Assembly: GCA_965219175.1 (NCBI GenBank)
Contig: CBDCNI010000001.1
Coordinates: 62,001-126,000, forward strand
DNA: 64,000 bases
Direction of reading: 5' to 3'
Source: JBBPZK01 sp965219175
Lineage (GTDB): Bacteria > Actinomycetota > Rubrobacteria > Rubrobacterales > Rubrobacteraceae
Translations under genes and position numbers: made by a program
Notes under the pieces: model-generated
What the model saw: the letters and a program-made list of their open reading frames with translations, nothing else
Told to the model about the DNA's origin: nothing
Databases searched by the model: none
Part shown: in pieces, positions 57,951 through 64,000 of the stretch
How positions within the stretch are numbered: the stretch's first letter is position 1
Layout: each line of letters starts with the position of its first letter

Positions 57951-59420
57951 GTGACGGAAGACGGCAAGACGAAGCGCGCGGCCGGAATTCTCTTGCACCC
58001 GACCTCGCTGCCGGGCAGGTTCGGGATAGGCGAACTAGGCCACGAAGCCCTTGAGTTCGTCCGGTTTCTGGAGAAGGGGGGACAGAAGATCTGGCAGGTC
58101 CTGCCCCTCGGTCCCGCGGGCGGCGGAAACTCACCCTACTCTGCGGTCTCGGCCTTCGCCGGAAACCCGCTCCTCGTAAGCACCGAAAAGCTGGCCGAGG
58201 AAGGGCTGCTCGACTCAGACCTCCAGGAACTCCCGCGCGGTCTGGTCGACTACCCAGCCGTCACAGAGATAAAAATGAGGCGGCTGCGGGAAGCCTGCAC
58301 GCGGTCTAAACCCGGCGACTACTTCGACGAGTTTCGGGAACGCCACGGCCACTGGCTCGAAGACTACGCGCTCTACGCGGCGCTAAAGACGAAATTCGAC
58401 GGCGCGCCCTGGAACCAGTGGGAGACGGGTCTCCGGGAACGCGAGCCGGAAGCCCTGGCACGGGCGAGGCGGGAGCTTGCGGAGGAGATACGCTTCCACG
58501 AGTACGTTCAATACCGTTTCTTCCGGGACTGGGAGGACGTCAGGAAGAAGGCGGGGGCCGCTGGAGTGGAGATAGTCGGGGACCTTCCGATCTTCGTCTC
58601 CCACGATTCGGCCGACGTTTGGGCCAACCAGCGTCTCTTTCAGTTGGATAAGAGAGGAGAGCCGACCGTCGTCGCCGGGGTGCCGCCGGACTACTTTTCC
58701 GAGACCGGCCAGCTCTGGGGCAACCCGCTCTACGACTGGGGCCGGATGCGCGAAGAGGGATACCGCTGGTGGGTGGAGCGCATACGGATGTCCCTCACCC
58801 TCTACGACTCTGTACGGATAGACCACTTCCGGGGCTTCGAAGCCTACTGGGAAATCCCGGCCGGAGAAGAGACGGCCGCTGGCGGGCGATGGGTAAAAGG
58901 TCCGGGCCGTGAAGTATTCGACGCACTGGCGGCGGAACTCGGGGAACTGCCGATCATCGCCGAAGACCTCGGGGAGATCACCACCGGGGTCGAAGAACTG
59001 CGCGACACCCTAAACCTGCCGGGGATGAAAGTCCTCCAGTTCGCTTTCTCGGACCCCGATAACCCGCACCTCCCACACAACTACGCTGCGGGCGGAAACT
59101 GGGTCGTCTACACCGGCACCCACGACAACGACACGACAGCGGGATGGTGGGCTGCGGCGGCAGCGGAAGAAAGGTCTTTCGCCCGAGGCTATCTCGGCGA
59201 AGAGTACGTCACCGTGCGGGGCTTGATCCGCCTGGCCTACTCCTCCACCGCCGCGCGAGCCATAACGCCGATGCAAGACCTACTCGGCCTCGGGACCGAA
59301 GCGCGAATGAACCGTCCCGGCGCCGCCGAAGGCAACTGGAGGTGGCGACTCGAAGAAACAGAGCTTACGGACGAACTGGCCGACAGCCTAAGAGATCTCG
59401 CACAGACTTACGGAAGATAG
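57951..59420 (+). CDS. malQ: 4-alpha-glucanotransferase
   Basis: Product of 489 residues from GTG 57951. GH77 landmarks: AGILLHPTSLPGRFGIGELG, QVLPLGPAGGGNSPYSAVSAFAGNP, VGDLPIFVSHDSADVWANQRLF, VRIDHFRGFEAYWEIP (nucleophile Asp), IIAEDLG (acid/base Glu), GTHDNDTTAGWW. TAGAAT (57938-57943) is seven bases before the start, a leaderless arrangement. It passes glucans to GlgP, encoded at 18.6 kb. Confidence 0.95.
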   Translation: MTEDGKTKRAAGILLHPTSLPGRFGIGELGHEALEFVRFLEKGGQKIWQVLPLGPAGGGNSPYSAVSAFAGNPLLVSTEKLAEEGLLDSDLQELPRGLVDYPAVTEIKMRRLREACTRSKPGDYFDEFRERHGHWLEDYALYAALKTKFDGAPWNQWETGLREREPEALARARRELAEEIRFHEYVQYRFFRDWEDVRKKAGAAGVEIVGDLPIFVSHDSADVWANQRLFQLDKRGEPTVVAGVPPDYFSETGQLWGNPLYDWGRMREEGYRWWVERIRMSLTLYDSVRIDHFRGFEAYWEIPAGEETAAGGRWVKGPGREVFDALAAELGELPIIAEDLGEITTGVEELRDTLNLPGMKVLQFAFSDPDNPHLPHNYAAGGNWVVYTGTHDNDTTAGWWAAAAAEERSFARGYLGEEYVTVRGLIRLAYSSTAARAITPMQDLLGLGTEARMNRPGAAEGNWRWRLEETELTDELADSLRDLAQTYGR

Positions 59421-59426
59421 TAGAGG

Positions 59427-60032
59427 CTAGAGCCAGCCGATACGGTCCAGAGGCCAGAACCTCATGAAGGCTTCCCCCTCTATGTTCTTCGCCGGCAACG
59501 GGCCGAAGTAGCGGGAGTCGTAGGAGTTGCCCCGGTTGTCGCCCATCATGAAGTAGTGTCCTTTCGGCACCTTCTCGGGGCCGTAAGGTGGCTGAAAGCC
59601 AGGATCTTTGCTGATGTAGGATTCCTTCTGGCGCTTGCCGTTCAAGAAAAGCACGTCGTTCTTGACCTGTATAGTGTCGCCCGGCAGGCCGATCACACGT
59701 TTTATCAGGTCTTCTTTCGGGTTCGTGACGCTCTTGAAGACGATTATGTCCCCGCGATTCGGTTTCGTGAAGTCGTAGATGAACTTGTTGGCGAGCACCC
59801 GGTCGTCGGTGCAGCCCGGACAGCCGTGGAGGGTCGGTTCCATGCTCGCCGACGGGATGACGAATGCCTCGACTATAAAGGGCCTGACGACGCCGAAGAC
59901 CAGTCCGAAAGCGATGACGAGTATGACCACGAACTCGAGTATGCCCCCACCCTTCTTCGGGAGGCGACGCCCGTCACCGTTCTCATCCCGGTTCGTTTGT
60001 GTCTGCTCTTCGTAGGAATGTTTCTCGGACAT
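59427..60032 (-). CDS. lepB: signal peptidase I
   Basis: Product of 201 residues with one N-terminal transmembrane segment (ILEFVVILVIAFGLVFGVV). Catalytic Ser63 in IPSASMEPTL and Lys111 in DLIKRVIGLPGD; later GHYFMMGDNRGNSYDSRYFGP. It cleaves secretory signal peptides. ATG 60032 has TATTCT eight bases upstream and no Shine-Dalgarno. Confidence 0.95.
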   Translation of the reverse strand: MSEKHSYEEQTQTNRDENGDGRRLPKKGGGILEFVVILVIAFGLVFGVVRPFIVEAFVIPSASMEPTLHGCPGCTDDRVLANKFIYDFTKPNRGDIIVFKSVTNPKEDLIKRVIGLPGDTIQVKNDVLFLNGKRQKESYISKDPGFQPPYGPEKVPKGHYFMMGDNRGNSYDSRYFGPLPAKNIEGEAFMRFWPLDRIGWL

Positions 60033-60078
60033 AGGCGCTAAGAATATCACGCGCCGGGCGCTCCGGAACGGCGCAACT

Positions 60079-61536
60079 CTACCGCTCGGGTTCACCCCCG
60101 AGGTCCATCCCCCGCTCTTCCCTCGGCTCCGCGTGGATTACCACCTGTTCAAGTAGAGAGAAGTCGTTGCGGAGGGCTTGTTCGATCTGCTCCGTGCGCA
60201 AATGGACCTCGCCGATGTTCGTGGATCTCGGGAAGTCGCAGTGCAGGATCGCGTCGAGACCTTCACCCTCCGAACGGTACAAACGGACCTCGTGGCACCT
60301 AGCTCCGGCGTCGATCTCGCCCACAGCGAGTTTTATCTCACCGGCCAGTGAGGCGTAGTCTTCGGTGACGGCGCGGCGTTCGCTCGGGTCCGGTTCGGCG
60401 ACTTCTATGTGGGTGTTGACCCGCGTCAGTTGCGGGTTCTTTTCCCGGATACCGGCCGAGAGCCAATGAGTCAGCTCGTGGGCTTCACCGAGAGAGAGGT
60501 CGGAGTCTACCTCTACGTGCAGCGAAGCCTCAAAGTGATCTCCCAGACGCTGGACCCGCTCGTGGTGGGTCCGGACTCCCATCTGGAGCGCCGTTGCCCG
60601 GACGGCTTCGGCTGCGGTCTCGGCCTCGGTAGTCACCGGCTCGGTGTGGACCACGCTTTCGGTGCCGGGGTCCAGGTCCCGGACCGCCGCCTCGACCATC
60701 TCGGTGATGTCGTGGGCTTCGGTCGCGCTCAGGGTGCGCGGGACGTCCACCACTATGTCCGCGAACTTGCGGTTGCCGGACTCGCGCAGGCGCACGAGAC
60801 GGGTCCCGACCACGCCGGGCACGGAGCCCGCGCTGCGGGTGATCCTCTCTTGAAGCTCGACTGGCGCTAAATCCAGCAACACGTTGACCGACCTCAGGGC
60901 GAGCTGTCCGCTCTTGAAGATTATGAAGAGCCCGACTAGCGCCGCGGCCCAGGCGTCGGCTTTCAGGAACGGCCCACCCGCTCCGGCCGTCTTCCCGTAG
61001 GCGACGAGCGCCAGGCCGAGGATGACGACGCCGGAGCTGAACATGTCGGCCCGGAAGTTGAGGGCGTCGGCCTCCAGCGCGCGGCTCCCGTACTTGCGGG
61101 CGGTTCGCAGGAGCATTCGGGAGCGCCAGAAGTCGAGGACTATGCTCGCACCCATCACGACGAAAGCCCAGATCGTGGGCTCTACCTCGACGCTGACGAA
61201 GAAGATCCGCTGGACGGACTCGTAGAGGATCCAAGCAGCCGTACCGAGCAGCAAAACCCCCTGAACAACCGCCGAGAGGTTCTCGACGCGCCCATGGCCG
61301 TAGGGGTGGTTCTCATCCGCCGGACGCCCGGCGAAGCGAACCGAGAAGAGCGTCACTATAGAGGCGACCGTATCCAGCCCGGAGTGTGCGGCCTCGGCGA
61401 TCAGGCCGAGGCTTCCGGTCAGGAGCCCCGCCGCCAGCTTCGCAGCGGTGAGCACGAGCGAAGCCAGGACGGAGATCAGGGTGACCTGATTCTTCTCCCG
61501 ACGCTCAGTCTTGTTGTCCGGAAACGAGCCTCTCAT
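60079..61536 (-). CDS. CDF cation efflux protein with long C-terminal region
   Basis: Product of 485 residues. Transmembrane part (LIAEAAHSGLDTVASIVT, then NFRADMFSSGVV) is CDF-like; the signature HPYGHGRVENL is present. The C terminus has about three consecutive ZT-dimer-like modules (VDVPRTLSATEAHDITEMVEAA, LHVEVDSDLSLGEAHELTHWLSA, ILHCDFPRSTNIGEVHLRTEQIEQAL), more than the single one in most members. Probably exports a divalent metal, or extra domains sense it. Confidence 0.9.
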   Translation of the reverse strand: MRGSFPDNKTERREKNQVTLISVLASLVLTAAKLAAGLLTGSLGLIAEAAHSGLDTVASIVTLFSVRFAGRPADENHPYGHGRVENLSAVVQGVLLLGTAAWILYESVQRIFFVSVEVEPTIWAFVVMGASIVLDFWRSRMLLRTARKYGSRALEADALNFRADMFSSGVVILGLALVAYGKTAGAGGPFLKADAWAAALVGLFIIFKSGQLALRSVNVLLDLAPVELQERITRSAGSVPGVVGTRLVRLRESGNRKFADIVVDVPRTLSATEAHDITEMVEAAVRDLDPGTESVVHTEPVTTEAETAAEAVRATALQMGVRTHHERVQRLGDHFEASLHVEVDSDLSLGEAHELTHWLSAGIREKNPQLTRVNTHIEVAEPDPSERRAVTEDYASLAGEIKLAVGEIDAGARCHEVRLYRSEGEGLDAILHCDFPRSTNIGEVHLRTEQIEQALRNDFSLLEQVVIHAEPREERGMDLGGEPER

Positions 61537-61623
61537 TTGCAGGAAATCTACCACACGACCCCGAAACGCCACCCATCATACAAAGGCCCGATCGGGGGCC
61601 GCGAACGCTACGCCGGTTTTACT

Positions 61624-62238
61624 CTAGGCTTTCGAGGAGCGCCAGCGGAAGAACAGGTAGACCACCGCCACGATGAGCCCGAGGGCGACCACGTAGTCGA
61701 GGTAGTGGAGCACGGAGCCGATCTTCTCCCAGTTCTTGCCCAGGAGGAACCCGATGTACGTGAGCGCCGTGACCCACGGGATGCAGCCCGCGAGAGTGTA
61801 GAGCGTGAACTTAGCGAAGTTCATCCGCGAGATACCGGCCGGGAAAGAGATGAAGGTGCGGATTCCGGGCAGCATCCGGGAGACAAAGACGGTGACGTCT
61901 CCGTATTTGGCGAACCATTTTTCGGCCGAGTCCAGGTGGTGGGCGCGCACCCCGACGAAGCGTCCGTAGCGCGTCCAGATCTCCCGTCCGCCCCAGAGCC
62001 CTATGAAGTAGGCGATCCAGGAACCGACGAGGTTGCCGGCGATTCCGGCGCCAGCCGCCCCGATAAAGCTCATCTTGCCGATTGAGGCCAGGTATCCGGC
62101 GAAGGGCGAGATGGCCTCCGAGGGGATCAAAAAGCCCATGCTCTCAAGCGTCATGAGCCCGAAGACCGCGAAGAGGCCGTGCGATCCGATAGTCTCGGTG
62201 ACCCAGGTTATGAGCGGATGAAGGATTGACTCAAGCAC
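61624..62238 (-). CDS. DedA-family membrane protein
   Basis: Product of 204 residues from GTG 62238. Signature LESMGFLIPSEAISPFAGYLAS and FVSRMLPGIRTFISFPAGISRMNF, typical of DedA/SNARE-associated proteins that flip lipids. Four or more membrane segments. Confidence 0.9.
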   Translation of the reverse strand: MLESILHPLITWVTETIGSHGLFAVFGLMTLESMGFLIPSEAISPFAGYLASIGKMSFIGAAGAGIAGNLVGSWIAYFIGLWGGREIWTRYGRFVGVRAHHLDSAEKWFAKYGDVTVFVSRMLPGIRTFISFPAGISRMNFAKFTLYTLAGCIPWVTALTYIGFLLGKNWEKIGSVLHYLDYVVALGLIVAVVYLFFRWRSSKA

Positions 62239-62362
62239 GAGGGGAACCTAACACCTGAGACCGACGATTTCCAGTAACCACAAACCTGCCTCCTCCAAAA
62301 CCTCGTCCAGAACATCGATACGAACTTGCCGGCGTCGGCTGCGGCCAACGACCCGATACCTT

Positions 62363-63064
62363 CTACGGTGGACGATACGAGTTGGTTTCCTCTCCTTCAG
62401 GAAGCACGCCCGAGGATACCGCCCCGACTACGAGGGTAAGGCCTAACCGGCTGAACCCGGCGGAAGATATCTTTACTATCCGCAAGCCGGCATTCCCGGC
62501 GAGGGTCGCGGCGCCCTCCGGGGAGTGTAGCTGTATCGCTCGCCGGTTCACGAGCTCGGTCAGGGCGTAGATTCTCCCTTCGATGCTCGAAAGCGGCACG
62601 GTGAAAACTATCCAACCATCCGGCCGGAGGACCGAGGCCAGTGAATGTATGGCCGCCCCCACGTCCTCGACGTAGTTGAGCGTCCCGACGGTCAGCACGC
62701 CGTCGAACTTCTCGTCCGGCCCCGTTCCGACCTCATCCGGCAGACGGCCCTCCCGGAGTTCCACGTTCGAGAGTCCTTCCCGGACCACGAAGTCTTTCAG
62801 GTACCGGAGCATCTCCGGGGAGGAGTCGGCCGCCACCAGCCTCGCGCAGCGTCGCGCCACGGGCGCCGTGTAGTTTCCGGTCCCCGGCCCGACTTCGAGG
62901 ATCGAGTCTGAAGGTCTCATAAAGCTCCCGAGAGCCTCGAAGACCAGCTTCTCCTCCCGCCTCCTGATGGTTGCGCCGAACGCCGTCCCGAAATATCTCT
63001 CGTAGGAGCCTGGGTCCCACCCGACGTTGTTTGGCAAGAGCAAACGCTTGTACGTCTCCCTCAT
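62363..63064 (-). CDS. SAM-dependent methyltransferase
   Basis: Product of 233 residues. Motif I SILEVGPGTGNYTAPVA, acidic residue in LVAADSSPEML, then FDGVLTVGTLNYVEDVGAAIHSL and PDGWIVFTVP. Substrate unknown; the N terminus (ERYFGTAFGATIRRREEKLV) resembles lipid-type methyltransferases. Overlaps the DMT permease stop by ATGA. Confidence 0.9.
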   Translation of the reverse strand: MRETYKRLLLPNNVGWDPGSYERYFGTAFGATIRRREEKLVFEALGSFMRPSDSILEVGPGTGNYTAPVARRCARLVAADSSPEMLRYLKDFVVREGLSNVELREGRLPDEVGTGPDEKFDGVLTVGTLNYVEDVGAAIHSLASVLRPDGWIVFTVPLSSIEGRIYALTELVNRRAIQLHSPEGAATLAGNAGLRIVKISSAGFSRLGLTLVVGAVSSGVLPEGEETNSYRPP

Positions 63065-63897
63065 ACGCCCCGTTCTACGGTTACGCGGGGCGAGCTGGAG
63101 AGGAGCAAGAAGGTCCCGAGGAGTGTCAGGCCGATACCGCCGCCTAGAAGAGTGCGCGGGAAGAGGCCGGCGGGCCAGACTTCACCGAAGAGGATCGGGG
63201 CGACTACTATAGGAACGATCGTGTGCAGGGCCATCACTATCGGCACCACGACCGAGGCGCTCCCGTTTTTGAGGGCGTCGAGCTCGACTACGAAACCCCA
63301 GAACCCGAGCCCCGCGATAACGACAACTATCAGCCCTATAGAAACTATCCCGGAAACCCGGAACACGTCGGCCACTTCCTTGTTGAGGATGCCGCTCAAG
63401 GCGTAGGCCAGTCCGCCGGCCGTGGCCCCGACCAGCGGTCCAACCGGCCTGTGGAGCAGCTTCGCCAGGGCGGGCAGGAGGATGCCCGGTCCCAGGACCA
63501 CGAAGAGCAGGACCCACTCCAGGGCGCCGGGGGTGTAGGAGCTTCTCTGGGGCGGGGCGAGGCCGACAGCGACTATCCCGAGGCCTATGAGGACCACGCC
63601 CAGGACCTCGCGTCTTCCGAGGGATTCTTTGAGCGTCCAGCGGGTCAGGCCGAGAAGGAAGGCGAGGCCGGCGGCGTTCAGGATGCGTGCGAGGGTCAGT
63701 GGGATCAGTGTGAGCGCGGAGATCTCCAGCGCCCATCCAACCAGGTTCAAGAGTATGGCCGACGCGCCCCGAAACCTCTTGCCGACCGCCACGAAAAGGA
63801 CTTTTCCTTCTTCCTGCCGCCGGGCTTCGGCCGCGAGTAACACGGCGGAGCCGTTATAGGCGAGCGTCGAGGCCAGGACGAGGATTACGCCTATCAT
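63061..63897 (-). CDS. DMT/EamA-superfamily transporter
   Basis: Product of 278 residues with about nine to ten membrane segments and duplicated halves. The sequence (GVILVLASTLAYNGSAVLLAAEARR, then ARILNAAGLAFLLGLTRWTLKESLGRREVLGVVLIGLG) fits the drug/metabolite transporter family of EamA type. Its start overlaps the stop of the upstream gene by ATGA. Substrate unknown. Confidence 0.85.
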   Translation of the reverse strand: MIGVILVLASTLAYNGSAVLLAAEARRQEEGKVLFVAVGKRFRGASAILLNLVGWALEISALTLIPLTLARILNAAGLAFLLGLTRWTLKESLGRREVLGVVLIGLGIVAVGLAPPQRSSYTPGALEWVLLFVVLGPGILLPALAKLLHRPVGPLVGATAGGLAYALSGILNKEVADVFRVSGIVSIGLIVVVIAGLGFWGFVVELDALKNGSASVVVPIVMALHTIVPIVVAPILFGEVWPAGLFPRTLLGGGIGLTLLGTFLLLSSSPRVTVERGV

Positions 63898-64000
63898 CTC
63901 TCTTCGTCCAGAAGCCCTCCGACGGAGCAGATTTCGAGGCCCCTGGAAGACGCTTCCCCGAGGAGAATCGGCAAGGCGTCGAGGGTGGCTTTCCAGGAAC
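63894..64000 (-). CDS. polysaccharide deacetylase-like protein, C-terminal fragment
   Basis: Only the last 34 codons are in the window, ending in TGA at 63894-63896. The tail (KATLDALPILLGEASSRGLEICSVGGLL) has the pattern of the final helix and strand of polysaccharide deacetylases. It precedes the DMT gene with an ATGA overlap. The remainder lies beyond 64000. Confidence 0.45.
   Translation of the reverse strand, partial: SWKATLDALPILLGEASSRGLEICSVGGLLDEER

Noticed and set aside
1..64000. CRISPR arrays, rRNA, tRNA and insertion sequences
   Set aside because: I looked for regular direct repeats, rRNA-like and cloverleaf-like segments and transposase motifs by eye and saw none; short tRNAs could still be missed without a covariance search.

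Overview
This 64 kb window is high-GC DNA from the chromosome of an actinobacterium. The gene content (F420-type luciferase-like oxidoreductase, MTH1187-family protein, alpha-glucan phosphorylase, MutS/MutL, phosphatidylcholine genes), the frequent GTG and TTG starts, and many -10 boxes placed 6-8 bases before a start codon (leaderless genes) fit the genus Rubrobacter best. That placement is an inference from gene style, not a database match.

Layout. 1-3 kb: end of an alpha/beta hydrolase, two hypotheticals. 2.1-4.8 kb: phnD-phnC-phnE, an ABC importer for phosphonate/phosphite-like anions. 4.7-6.8 kb: a compact restriction-modification module with a controller-like HTH protein. 6.8-10.2 kb: a selenium cluster, senA (minus) divergent from senB and selD (plus). 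The selD reading frame crosses an in-frame TGA at 9202-9204, exactly at the catalytic Cys/Sec position, followed by a SECIS-like hairpin. 10.4-14.1 kb: metal island of three cation-diffusion-facilitator-like genes and a CadC-like ArsR sensor, plus an isoprenylcysteine methyltransferase homologue. 14.2-17.9 kb: SDR, sugar MFS transporter and LacI regulator with a CG-centred operator. 18.5-24.2 kb: glgP, a heme-type monooxygenase, DNA glycosylase, glyoxalase with divergent MarR, DoxX-like membrane protein.

24.3-32.3 kb: ClpC/ClpE-like unfoldase, PRC-barrel/BON protein, queF, DUF427 tandem protein, LLM oxidoreductase, gamma-glutamyltransferase and a 54-residue membrane protein. 32.3-36.9 kb: mutS and mutL on the minus strand with a VapBC-like toxin-antitoxin pair between them. 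36.9-38.2 kb: terC behind a yybP-ykoY (manganese) riboswitch. 38.2-41 kb: nucleoside hydrolase, then a phospholipid operon (phospholipid N-methyltransferase, psd, pssA). A CDP-choline-dependent phosphatidylcholine synthase lies apart at 56 kb. 41-49 kb: FAD oxidoreductase, DUF421, a small secreted metzincin, bcp, an mhqO-like dioxygenase with its MarR repressor, VKOR-like and Mrr-like genes. 49-53.4 kb: leuCD behind two methyltransferases, divergent from an IclR regulator. 53.4-64 kb: trpS, an RlpA-like protein, phosphatidylcholine synthase, cyclophilin, malQ, lepB, a CDF with extra C-terminal domains, DedA, and an operon of deacetylase-like (partial), DMT permease and methyltransferase genes.

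The most notable item is the selenium cluster: the EgtB-like SenA, the TIGR04348-type SenB selenosugar synthase and a SelD that itself appears to need selenocysteine. Second tier are the restriction-modification control region, where a dyad overlaps two divergent leaderless promoters, the manganese riboswitch with a 42-codon ORF coupled to terC, and the toxin-antitoxin pair between mutS and mutL. No rRNA, tRNA, CRISPR array or insertion sequence was seen.
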